The translations under genes were made by a program, and so were the position numbers. Under the pieces are notes generated by a model. The model did no database searches, was not told the origin of the DNA, and worked only from the letters and a program-made list of their open reading frames with translations. A stretch of DNA of 27,086 nt from positions 1 through 27,086 of the IMG/VR virus record IMGVR_UViG_3300045912_000638. One strand, given 5' to 3'. This stretch comes from a virus. Of the stretch, positions 1 through 5,466 are shown in pieces (the stretch's first letter is position 1; each line of letters opens with the position of its first letter).

Positions 1-6
1 AGTGAA

Positions 7-237
7 ATGAGAGCGTTAAATGCGCGTGCGATCCTGATCGCAGTCGTGCTGCTCGTGCTGTTCGCCGCGGCGGGACAGGCAGCTTTTGGCGCGACTGACG
101 AACTAACCTGCATTCGGTTGTTTTGCAGCCGAATCCACGTGAGTACCTGTCCTGTCCCCGATTTGGGCGACATGACCTTCGCGGAATTCTGTAGTTCGTA
201 TTGGCAAAATCGATTCACGAAAGGAAATGTGAGATGA
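7..237 (+). CDS. Small secreted cysteine-containing protein of the lysis region
   Basis: This 76-residue protein begins with a short basic stretch and a hydrophobic segment (about residues 8-29, rich in Leu, Val and Ala) that reads as a signal peptide or membrane anchor. The mature part contains four cysteines (C35, C40, C48, C62), suggesting two disulfides outside the membrane. I do not recognise a family. Its stop codon overlaps the start of the holin-like gene in an ATGA arrangement (234-237), so the two are probably translationally coupled. Together with the glycoside-hydrolase-type lysin downstream this suggests an accessory lysis role, for example an antiholin-like or spanin-like function, but that rests on position only. 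The gene begins 7 bases into the window, so an upstream start cannot be excluded. Confidence 0.55.
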   Translation: MRALNARAILIAVVLLVLFAAAGQAAFGATDELTCIRLFCSRIHVSTCPVPDLGDMTFAEFCSSYWQNRFTKGNVR

Positions 238-584
238 AATACCTCAAAACGCTGCTGGTGGTAACTTTGGTGTTGGTAACTTTGCTAGCCGTCAGCCCGG
301 CGCGTGCTGACGACGGGACGGGCGCAGCCGTTGGCGCCACGGCGCAGTTAGTGTACGTGCTGCTCGGTGCGCTCGCCGGCGGACTGGGCGCTGTCGGCGC
401 GATGCTCATGGGTGTGCGCTTTGTACTGAATTCGCCTGTCTTGATTCACGCGATGGAAAACCTCGCCAACAGCTTTCCGCCAGACATGAAAGACCTGGTC
501 AACAGTCTCGGCGAACTGCTGCTCGAGGCGACTGACGACGTGCCGTACTCCGACAAGGACGACGAGAACAAGGCGGTCGGCTAG
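234..584 (+). CDS. Holin-like small membrane protein
   Basis: The start at 234 is preferred over in-frame codons further upstream because it overlaps the previous stop (ATGA) and begins a typical signal sequence. The 116-residue product has a basic N-terminus, a hydrophobic segment (about residues 4-20) and a likely signal-peptidase site after the SPARA motif (residue 25). A second Gly/Ala-rich membrane segment follows (about residues 32-60), then an acidic, charged C-terminal tail. Two membrane segments, small size and a position directly before a lysin gene fit a phage holin, which would perforate the inner membrane to release or activate the lysin. No specific holin family is recognised, so the call rests on topology and context. 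The C-terminal DDVPYSDKDDENK stretch is strongly charged, as holin tails often are. Confidence 0.55.
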   Translation: MKYLKTLLVVTLVLVTLLAVSPARADDGTGAAVGATAQLVYVLLGALAGGLGAVGAMLMGVRFVLNSPVLIHAMENLANSFPPDMKDLVNSLGELLLEATDDVPYSDKDDENKAVG

Positions 585-589
585 TCTAT

Positions 590-654
590 GCCGCTGCTGG
601 CGCGGTGAAGTCGCAGCGCTGCTGACGCGGGTGAGTTCGCAGCGCTGCTGACGG
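590..654 (+). repeat. Tandem palindromic repeat with GCAGCGCTGC core
   Basis: The gap between the holin-like and lysin genes contains about two and a half tandem units of 24-26 bases. A diverged unit starts at 590, then full units start at 613 and 639. Each full unit carries the perfect 10-base palindrome GCAGCGCTGC (613-622 and 639-648) followed by TGACG and a GTGAGTTC- or TGAAGTC-like tail. The same core with the same flanks recurs at 7287-7362, so this is an interspersed element and not local slippage alone. Confidence 0.75.
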
Positions 655-679
655 ATGAAGTCTAAAAAAGGTGATTGAA

Positions 680-1783
680 ATGCCAAGAGCTAGAACAACT
701 GCAAATCTGAACTTGCGCCTGAAGCCTGACCTGGGTGGGACTCGGGTAGCAGTCCTTCCCAGCGGGACGGAAATAGAAGTAGAGATGCTTGCCGACAATC
801 CCGAATGGGTCAAGGTCTCGACATACGTCAGTCGTCGCTTTGTGGAATTGGAAAGCAGTCAGCCGATTCCTACACTTCAATCCCGCTTGGGCTACCACCT
901 CATGGCGGGCAGCAGAAACTTCGACTTGATAAAACATCTAGAAACGATGCGTAGGCGCGGGACGCCAATCGCAGGTCTGACCGTGCTTTTTGTGAACAAC
1001 ACAAACACCGATTTGCCGCGCCTGATCAAACAAGCCAGCCCTGAGACGCTTGTGCTTGGGCGCATTTACACAGTAGATGAGCCGCACGGCGCAGGTTTAG
1101 GCGACCCTAATCCTGACAGCTGGGCGCGAGGTGACCTTTGGGTGAAAAGCCTAAGTTCGCAAATGGCAAATCCATACGTAGACTACTGGCAGATTGCGAA
1201 CGAATGGGGAACTTCAATGCCTGAATTCCCATCCGGCGCTGAGTTGGAGAGAGTCCAGAGAAAAGCTGAAGCGTTCAACAACTTTTACATCGCCGCGTCC
1301 GAGCAAGCCCGAGCGATTGGTAAGACGATCACGGTGGGCGATTTCTCGGTTGGACATCTTGAGGACTATTCTTTACCGTTTTTTGCGCCTCTCTTTAAAT
1401 ACGCGCAAGAAAATGGTAATCCGATCAACTACCACGCCTACAATGGGGACTCAAACACGGGCATTGACAAGCCAATACTGGGAAACAATGCGGAGTTCTA
1501 CTATGCAGGTCGCTTCATCCGCTGGACGCACAGATATCCTAAACTGCGCGTCATACTTGGCGAGGCGGGTGCGGGCGATGCAAGGTATTCAAGAAACCCT
1601 GCGCTGGAAATGCAGAGGATGCGGGAACTGGATCGGCTGTGCAGGGGTGAGGTTGGGCTGAACAACAACACGCTGTTTGCGACAAATGTGCTATTTTTCG
1701 CGTGGTGGTCGCTTTTTCCTCAAAACGACTGGTTGTTCTCCGATTTCGCGGCTGCCATTCCCGAGATCGAAAGAGCGTGGTGA
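680..1783 (+). CDS. SH3-domain glycoside hydrolase, probable endolysin
   Basis: I place the start at ATG 680 because AAGGTG (668-673) lies at good ribosome-binding distance; a GTG at 671 is the alternative. The 367-residue protein has an N-terminal bacterial SH3-like domain (about residues 5-57, with the LNLRLKPDLGGT and EWVKVS features of cell-wall-binding SH3b domains). A domain of about 300 residues follows that reads as a clan GH-A type TIM barrel. The motif YWQIANEWG gives a candidate acid/base Glu (about E175), YHAYNG precedes a later strand, and VILGEAGAG gives a candidate nucleophile (about E295). Its place directly after a holin-like gene suggests it degrades the host envelope at lysis. 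It is not one of the common amidase, lysozyme or peptidase endolysins I recognise. A virion-bound polysaccharide depolymerase is the alternative. Confidence 0.65.
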   Translation: MPRARTTANLNLRLKPDLGGTRVAVLPSGTEIEVEMLADNPEWVKVSTYVSRRFVELESSQPIPTLQSRLGYHLMAGSRNFDLIKHLETMRRRGTPIAGLTVLFVNNTNTDLPRLIKQASPETLVLGRIYTVDEPHGAGLGDPNPDSWARGDLWVKSLSSQMANPYVDYWQIANEWGTSMPEFPSGAELERVQRKAEAFNNFYIAASEQARAIGKTITVGDFSVGHLEDYSLPFFAPLFKYAQENGNPINYHAYNGDSNTGIDKPILGNNAEFYYAGRFIRWTHRYPKLRVILGEAGAGDARYSRNPALEMQRMRELDRLCRGEVGLNNNTLFATNVLFFAWWSLFPQNDWLFSDFAAAIPEIERAW

Positions 1784-1786
1784 TGG

Positions 1787-1819
1787 GGTGCGTCTTTGTG
1801 CAGCTGCACAAGACGCACC
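1787..1819. terminator. Inverted repeat between convergent genes, possible bidirectional terminator
   Basis: The arms GGTGCGTCTT(T)GTGCAG and CTGCACAAGACGCACC pair over about 16 base pairs with a single bulged T and essentially no loop. The element starts 3 bases after the lysin stop (1783) and ends just before the stop of the convergent ASCH gene (1824). Neither side has a clear T-tract, so intrinsic termination is uncertain, though the position is typical. Confidence 0.5.
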
Positions 1820-1823
1820 AAAG

Positions 1824-2183
1824 TCAGGCGAGGCAAAAAGAAATCACCCATACTTCAACTGCCAAGTCTGCCTGTGCGCCATGAATTGCCCGCCACGCTT
1901 CAAAGAACGCCTCGCGCGAGGCAAAGCCTTCCGCACGCGCATCCTTCGTGGAAATATCTTCAAGGCGTTCACGGCGCAATCCTGTAATCCTGATGCGGGC
2001 AACTGCCTTTTTGCCACGTCCCGGCTGCACTGCATACGTCTTATTCACTTGATAGACGCTGCGCTTGCCCTTCATATAGATAAATTGTTGATCGGGCGTG
2101 AGTGTTTCACCTGCTTTGACGAGGCGGCGTGTTTGCGATTTGCATCCGCTCAGAACAAGGTTCAATGTGTGGGCAAAAATCAT
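1824..2183 (-). CDS. ASCH-domain (PUA-like) protein
   Basis: This 119-residue protein has the layout of small ASCH-domain proteins, which share the PUA-like beta-barrel fold and are thought to bind RNA or modified nucleotides. The N-terminus MIFAHTLNLVLSGCKSQTRR matches the usual opening where the protein lists its target site of the form (G)xKTxTxR, followed by YQVNKTYAVQPGRGKKAVARIRI, the strand pair typical of the family, and a C-terminal EAFFEAWRAIHG helix before a final VWVISF strand. It is transcribed on its own, convergent with the lysin, from an extended -10 promoter near 2226-2234. Phages often carry single ASCH genes, but a role in the infection cycle is not established; translation control or modified-nucleotide chemistry are possibilities. 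The ribosome-binding site is weak. Confidence 0.75.
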   Translation of the reverse strand: MIFAHTLNLVLSGCKSQTRRLVKAGETLTPDQQFIYMKGKRSVYQVNKTYAVQPGRGKKAVARIRITGLRRERLEDISTKDARAEGFASREAFFEAWRAIHGAQADLAVEVWVISFCLA

Positions 2184-2225
2184 GGCAGTTTCACTTTTCT
2201 AGGCTAGAGACGGCACTATGCGGCG

Positions 2226-2234
2226 ATTATAACA
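2226..2234 (-). promoter_or_regulatory. Extended -10 promoter for the ASCH gene
   Basis: Read on the minus strand this is TGTTATAAT, a perfect extended -10 element (TGn followed by TATAAT), about 43 bases upstream of the ASCH start. No good -35 is visible, which is usual for extended -10 promoters. The rest of the 2184-2375 gap holds only this promoter and the two terminator hairpins. Confidence 0.5.
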
Positions 2235-2298
2235 TAGTCAGACGTGGGCGGCAGCGACGAAGACTAGCTCGCGCAGTCCAACGCACTACGTAAACAAA

Positions 2299-2333
2299 AC
2301 ATGCCCCTAGTCTGCTGTGGACTAGGGGCATGT
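2299..2333 (-). terminator. Intrinsic terminator, second of a tandem pair
   Basis: Arms ACATGCCCCTAGTC (2299-2312) and GACTAGGGGCATGT (2320-2333) form a perfect 14-bp stem with a 7-base loop. On the minus strand the hairpin is followed by TTTTGTTTAC, giving a good U-tract. It lies beyond the first terminator of the leftward gene ending at 2376 and would protect the ASCH promoter from read-through. Confidence 0.8.
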
Positions 2334-2341
2334 ATAACGAA

Positions 2342-2370
2342 AAGCCCCCAGTCTGCTCGGCTGGGGGCTT
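2342..2370 (-). terminator. Intrinsic terminator, first of a tandem pair
   Basis: Arms AAGCCCCCAG (2342-2351) and CTGGGGGCTT (2361-2370) form a perfect 10-bp stem. On the minus strand the stem ends in TTTTCGTT. It begins 6 bases after the stop codon of the 91-residue leftward gene. It shares the AGTCTGCT sequence at the start of the loop with the neighbouring hairpin, as though one was copied from the other. Confidence 0.8.
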
Positions 2371-2375
2371 GAAAA

Positions 2376-2651
2376 TTATCGCACGAACAGGCGGACGCGG
2401 TGGCGTTCGCAGAGCGCCAAGAATTCCCCTAGCAGCAGCGCGCTGTTGGCGCTGCTGGCGAGCAGCTGACGCGCTGCTGACGCTAATTGATGAAATTCTG
2501 ATGTTCGCGCCGTCTGGTCTGCCCAGACGCGTGCGATACGCACCGCGAAACGGGTTGTGTTCGGATCATAAGATAACAACGACTCGATGACCAGCAGCTC
2601 TGCTGCTAGGCGGTCTGACTTCAGTTGATTGATCTTGCTTTTCTTAGCCAT
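2376..2651 (-). CDS. Unknown 91-residue helical protein
   Basis: The family is not recognised. The protein has a basic N-terminus (MAKKSKINQLKSDR) followed by a Leu/Ala-rich, probably all-helical body and a basic C-terminus. A GAGAGGAAC ribosome-binding region precedes the start. It is transcribed alone from a strong sigma70-type promoter (TATAAT at 2688-2693, -35 TTGACT at 2711-2716, spacing 17), diverging from the Csx15-like gene and sharing that gene's candidate operator. Two strong terminators follow. This isolated, tightly bounded unit looks like an early accessory gene, possibly acting against or modulating the host, but nothing in the protein proves it. Confidence 0.6.
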   Translation of the reverse strand: MAKKSKINQLKSDRLAAELLVIESLLSYDPNTTRFAVRIARVWADQTARTSEFHQLASAARQLLASSANSALLLGEFLALCERHRVRLFVR

Positions 2652-2687
2652 TGTAGTTCCTCTCCCTTTTTCCCTGTCTTTTCCAAC

Positions 2688-2719
2688 ATTATACTATTGA
2701 GTTTATGTAAAGTCAATAG
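2688..2719 (-). promoter_or_regulatory. Leftward sigma70-type promoter with operator
   Basis: On the minus strand the -35 TTGACT (2711-2716) and -10 TATAAT (2688-2693) are separated by 17 bases. The promoter lies within a 26-base inverted repeat, CTATTGA-N12-TCAATAG (2694-2719), whose arms cover the -35 and abut the -10. It drives the 91-residue gene and belongs to the same family as the sites at 2764 and 5441. Confidence 0.8.
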
Positions 2720-2763
2720 TTATCGCACCCCAAAATTTGGGTACTAGCACCCAAACGTAAGTG

Positions 2764-2793
2764 TTGACATACGTTCGCGGTCAATAGTATAAT
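2764..2793 (+). promoter_or_regulatory. Rightward sigma70-type promoter with operator
   Basis: The -35 TTGACA (2764-2769) and -10 TATAAT (2788-2793) are both perfect, with 18 bases between. The spacer ends in GTCAATAG, which pairs with TTGAC of the -35 as an inverted repeat. The stretch from -35 to about 7 bases past the -10 is nearly identical to the promoter at 5435-5463 on the other strand. It drives the Csx15-like gene. Confidence 0.85.
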
Positions 2794-2835
2794 GTATTCA
2801 GAGTTCAAAAGCAGAAGGAAAGGGAAAATGATCGT

Positions 2836-3186
2836 ATGATTATATTAAACTTCTCGAAGCGCGTCATTTCCGCACGCACGCTCGCTGCCTTGGCGCGGCT
2901 CGGTGAGATGCCGATTGTTGTGACATCAGTGATTCCGCCGCGCAACGACATCGCGCTGCCGGCGCGTGTCGAGGCGGCGGTGCGGTCGCTTGGGTTGGAC
3001 CCTCGGCAGAACTATTCTATCGTTCTGCCCAATGATGCGTTGACGTCCGCGCTGCTGATCGCTGCCATTCGCAGCGCCCACGGGCATTTTCCGTGGGTAC
3101 TCGAATTGGCGCACGAAGGCACTTTAGCAGAGATTCATTCACTTTCGGCGCGTTACCCTAGCGCTGATGATAAGCAGAATGGGTAA
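2836..3186 (+). CDS. Csx15-like protein, candidate anti-CRISPR
   Basis: The 116-residue product resembles Csx15, a small protein found beside type III CRISPR systems. The shared features are the N-terminal strand MIILNFS (residues 1-7), a middle segment with SIVLPNDALTSALLIAAI (about 61-78), and the hallmark SAHGHFPWVLEL (about 80-91) corresponding to the Csx15 LHGRxGxFPxxxRL signature, followed by AEIHSL. Csx15 is associated with cyclic-oligoadenylate binding or turnover in type III immunity. A phage copy with no cas genes beside it is most simply read as an antagonist that removes or sequesters the signal. The gene follows a near-consensus promoter with an operator and is probably co-transcribed with the 133-residue gene downstream. 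The match is from memory of the family pattern, not from a search. Confidence 0.65.
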   Translation: MIILNFSKRVISARTLAALARLGEMPIVVTSVIPPRNDIALPARVEAAVRSLGLDPRQNYSIVLPNDALTSALLIAAIRSAHGHFPWVLELAHEGTLAEIHSLSARYPSADDKQNG

Positions 3187-3199
3187 CAGGAGTAGGAAA

Positions 3200-3601
3200 A
3201 TGAGTACAACATTCTACACGGGCAAAGGCCCGTGGCTTAAGTGGCGGGATAACATCCGCCCCGTCATGTGGGTGGCGGATGGGCTGGTCGTTTGGTCGTT
3301 CGATCCTGATGACTACACGGTCATCAGTCGAAAAGACACGACACTGCGAGATATGCTTCCGACTTGCGGGCTGCCGTTTGCGCCCTTCCGCCTCGTGCGC
3401 GATGATCCATCTGCGCCAGCGCCCATCCGATGGGCGAAGGTGGATATGAACAAACGGCCTCTGGTTCTTGTCAGCTTTGACATTGAGCCACCTGACTTAC
3501 CCTCTTTCTTTCCACCTTGCTACCCGCAAGTGTGCGTGAAGGACATCCCGCGCTACACCCGTGCCGGTCAAACCTATCACTGGTTCTTGTGCCGGCTATA
3601 A
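3200..3601 (+). CDS. Unknown 133-residue Trp/Pro-rich protein
   Basis: I choose ATG 3200 because ACAGGAGTAGG sits just upstream; an in-frame ATG at 3167 would overlap the Csx15-like gene. The family is not recognised. The protein is rich in Trp, Pro and aromatic residues, with GPWLKWRDNIRP near the start, a central VVWSFDPDDY strand and a C-terminal cluster of Cys, Tyr and His (CYPQVCVKDIPRY, TYHWFLCRL). No membrane segment or signal peptide is visible. It lies 13 bases behind the Csx15-like gene on the same transcript, which makes it a candidate partner in the same anti-host activity. A strong hairpin follows its stop. Confidence 0.55.
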   Translation: MSTTFYTGKGPWLKWRDNIRPVMWVADGLVVWSFDPDDYTVISRKDTTLRDMLPTCGLPFAPFRLVRDDPSAPAPIRWAKVDMNKRPLVLVSFDIEPPDLPSFFPPCYPQVCVKDIPRYTRAGQTYHWFLCRL

Positions 3602-3614
3602 TTAATAAAGAAAC

Positions 3615-3646
3615 CTACCCGCCGCGCTTGCAAGCGTGGCGGGTAG
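3615..3646. terminator. Hairpin terminator between convergent genes
   Basis: Arms CTACCCGCCGCGCTTG and CAAGCGTGGCGGGTAG form a 16-bp stem with one G-T pair and almost no loop. On the minus strand it is followed by GGTTTCTTTATTAAT, so it should terminate leftward transcription from the LexA-like gene well. On the plus strand there is no T-tract, but it sits 14 bases after the rightward stop codon. Confidence 0.7.
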
Positions 3647-3656
3647 CATCGCTATA

Positions 3657-3674
3657 CGATAAGTCTGCTTATCG
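3657..3674. terminator. Small hairpin with AGTCTGCT loop
   Basis: CGATAAG-TCTG-CTTATCG forms a perfect 7-bp stem in the gap between the convergent genes. It again contains AGTCTGCT across the loop, as do the hairpins at 2299 and 2342. There is no U-tract, so it may be an additional processing or stalling element. Confidence 0.35.
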
Positions 3675-3721
3675 GAAGTAACCACCCTCGGTTCAGTACC
3701 CTCTACGGGTCGCAGTCGTCT

Positions 3722-4171
3722 TCAACTAGCCCGTCCAACTGTCTCCCACCTTCCGTCTCGCGCCCGGCGCAGCTGCCCGCTTATTTCCAGCTTCTTCAAA
3801 TGAAACGCGGCACTGCTGGCATGCGCCAAACCCACGCCGTGCGCGATTTGCGTGTAGCTCGGAAAGCAGCCGTTTCGCGCCTCCCAACGCTTAACAAACT
3901 CCAAGATGCGTGCGCGCCGCGCCGCGCCTGAGCGCGTCCCATGACCGTCTGCGAGCGCCAAATCGTCCCGCCCCCCACCGCTTGCCGGGACGGCCTGGCC
4001 GTAGGGAGTCGCTTTGAGGTAGCCATCGGCGACTAAGCGCTGCACGTGGTAATGCGCGTTGGTGAGCGCGCAGCCAACTGCACGCGCAATATCGCGCAGT
4101 GATGGCGCGGTGGCGTGTTCGGCGTGGAATTGGCAGATGAAGTGATAAATCTTTCGGCGCGTTTCGTGCAT
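3722..4171 (-). CDS. Tandem LexA-type winged-helix DNA-binding protein, candidate repressor
   Basis: The 149-residue protein contains two copies of the LexA N-terminal winged-helix pattern. Copy one (about residues 3-56) has RRKIYHFICQF, APSLRDIARAVG and ALTNAHYHVQRLVADGYL. Copy two (about residues 84-137) has RRARILEFVKRW, FPSYTQIAHGVGL and SSAAFHLKKLEISGQL. A Gly/Asp-rich linker (about 61-83) joins them. The S24 self-cleavage domain of LexA and CI-type repressors is absent. Two fused DNA-binding domains could bind an inverted repeat as one chain. It lies between the operator-bearing promoters at 2.7 and 5.4 kb and is therefore my candidate for the regulator that binds them. GGAGAG precedes the start, and an inverted repeat, TTAAC-N6-GTTAA, lies upstream. 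Confidence 0.75.
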   Translation of the reverse strand: MHETRRKIYHFICQFHAEHATAPSLRDIARAVGCALTNAHYHVQRLVADGYLKATPYGQAVPASGGGRDDLALADGHGTRSGAARRARILEFVKRWEARNGCFPSYTQIAHGVGLAHASSAAFHLKKLEISGQLRRARDGRWETVGRAS

Positions 4172-4186
4172 CGCATCTCTCCAGCT

Positions 4187-4202
4187 TTAACTATGATGTT
4201 AA
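4187..4202. promoter_or_regulatory. Possible operator upstream of the LexA-like gene
   Basis: TTAAC-TATGAT-GTTAA is a perfect 5-6-5 inverted repeat 15 bases upstream of the LexA-like start codon, in the only gap available for a promoter. It is a candidate autoregulatory site. It differs from the CTATTGAC operators. Confidence 0.4.
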
Positions 4203-4209
4203 CACAAAA

Positions 4210-4236
4210 GCGCACACTGCGATGAACAGTGTGCGC
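4210..4236 (-). terminator. Intrinsic terminator after the 379-residue gene
   Basis: Arms GCGCACACTG and CAGTGTGCGC form a perfect 10-bp stem with a 7-base loop. On the minus strand it is followed by TTTTGTGTT. It lies 15 bases beyond the stop codon at 4252 and separates that gene from the LexA-like gene. Confidence 0.8.
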
Positions 4237-4251
4237 GGCGGGATGTGAGTG

Positions 4252-5391
4252 TTATTCTGCGCTGCTGAAAACGCCGAGCGCCGGCGGCAGTGATTCTAGC
4301 ACTGCCAATCCCTTTTTTGTTATCCGCCCGGCGTGGTCGAGCAGACCACGCTTTCGCAGATTCTTTCGAATCTGTCGGACGGAGAGGTACTTCGGTCGGC
4401 TGCCGACCGCGGCAGCGCGTAGGATTGCGACCGCCGTCTCCGAAAGCTGGCCGTCGGTACCCCAGGCAGCCTCGGCTGACTGGGCATCAATTAGCCACAT
4501 CCCATTGTGGCTGGCCAGCTTTACCGCGCTGATCAGCCCGGATTGGCACGCTTTCTGCACGGCGTCGCGGGTGATGCCGTAACGCTGTGCAGCTTCACGA
4601 ACTGTTATTTGTTGCGCTACTTCCACTTGATTCGCTCCTCGAGCAAACTGGTTGAATCGCGGCGGCGCGGGCGGCGGTGCGGGTGGCGGCGGCGGCGGCG
4701 GTGGCGATGGCGGCGTGTCGGGCGGTGCGTCAGGCGGCGTGTCGGGCGTATCGTCTGACGGCGTGTCGTCTGACGGCGGCGTGGGCAGCAGCGCGGCGAG
4801 CGCGGCTGCGATGGCGGCGTGGTCGGCGTCAGCGTGGGCATTCAGCCCGCGCGCACCAATCACCTTCCCATCCGCGTCACGTACCAACTCGCCGGGCGTG
4901 AGCAGGTCGGTGCGATCCGCAAGCGCAGACGCGAAGAGACCGGAAACGATGTAGAACGTGCCGGGTGTCACCGGCGGCACGTTCTCAGGCTGTCCGAAGG
5001 CGCTGACATACACGGCATAGCCGCGCACGTCAGCAACCTCGCGGCGCACGGTCGAAATGCGCGGGAGCGGCATGTCGGCTTTAGCAATTCGGAGGGTTTC
5101 CCCTTCCGCTGACACCAACACGATTTCGTGTGGTGTCGAATTTACAATGGTTGGCGTTGGGGTGGGCGCGGGCGCGTCGGGCGTGGACGGCAGGTAGTCG
5201 CGGATTGCATCCGCGATAACCTGATCCAACTCTTCTTCGGTGAACTCGCCGCCTTCGTAGACTATGAAGGTGCCAGTCAACTGCTCGATCTCAACGCGGA
5301 GTCTCTCCGCGTCATAATCGGCGATGAAGTCGTTGGTATCAAGATATGCGCGAATATAGCTGTCTAGGTTTTGGCTGTTCATGCTGTTCAT
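4252..5391 (-). CDS. Multidomain phage protein with IVNxTPH domain, Pro-rich linker and C-terminal HTH
   Basis: The start is set at 5391 because the promoter -10 lies at 5435-5440, downstream of the longer reading-frame start, and GAAGGAT precedes ATG 5391. The 379-residue product has an acidic N-terminal segment (about 1-67). A domain at about 82-184 opens with IVNSTPHEIVLV and ends with PGELVRDADGKVIGARGL, a pattern I associate with hypothetical phage and actinobacterial proteins of unknown function. A long Pro/Asp-rich linker (about 204-245) follows, then a helix-turn-helix (about 262-312, TVREAAQRYGITRDAV) and a second winged-helix-like tail (about 315-370). It has its own operator-controlled promoter and terminator. 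The architecture suggests a regulator or an origin- or centromere-binding factor, but its function is unknown. Confidence 0.7.
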   Translation of the reverse strand: MNSMNSQNLDSYIRAYLDTNDFIADYDAERLRVEIEQLTGTFIVYEGGEFTEEELDQVIADAIRDYLPSTPDAPAPTPTPTIVNSTPHEIVLVSAEGETLRIAKADMPLPRISTVRREVADVRGYAVYVSAFGQPENVPPVTPGTFYIVSGLFASALADRTDLLTPGELVRDADGKVIGARGLNAHADADHAAIAAALAALLPTPPSDDTPSDDTPDTPPDAPPDTPPSPPPPPPPPAPPPAPPRFNQFARGANQVEVAQQITVREAAQRYGITRDAVQKACQSGLISAVKLASHNGMWLIDAQSAEAAWGTDGQLSETAVAILRAAAVGSRPKYLSVRQIRKNLRKRGLLDHAGRITKKGLAVLESLPPALGVFSSAE

Positions 5392-5434
5392 GGTGTATCC
5401 TTCTTCTTTCTGTCTATCTCTATCATTTGAATAC

Positions 5435-5466
5435 ATTATACTATTGACTTTAACGCATGTCAATAG
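5435..5466 (-). promoter_or_regulatory. Leftward sigma70-type promoter with perfect operator
   Basis: On the minus strand the -35 TTGACA (5458-5463) and -10 TATAAT (5435-5440) are both perfect and 17 bases apart. CTATTGAC-N10-GTCAATAG (5441-5466) is a perfect 8-bp inverted repeat covering the -35 and the whole spacer. A bound protein would block RNA polymerase directly. It drives the 379-residue gene. Confidence 0.9.

Noticed and set aside
348-686. Minus-strand frame over the lysis genes and the palindromic repeats
   Set aside because: It is antisense to the holin-like gene and its RQQRCELT segments are only translations of the repeat unit.
4652-4954. Gly/Ala-rich frames opposite the 379-residue gene
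   Set aside because: They mirror the proline-rich linker; the minus-strand gene has a promoter, ribosome-binding site and terminator.
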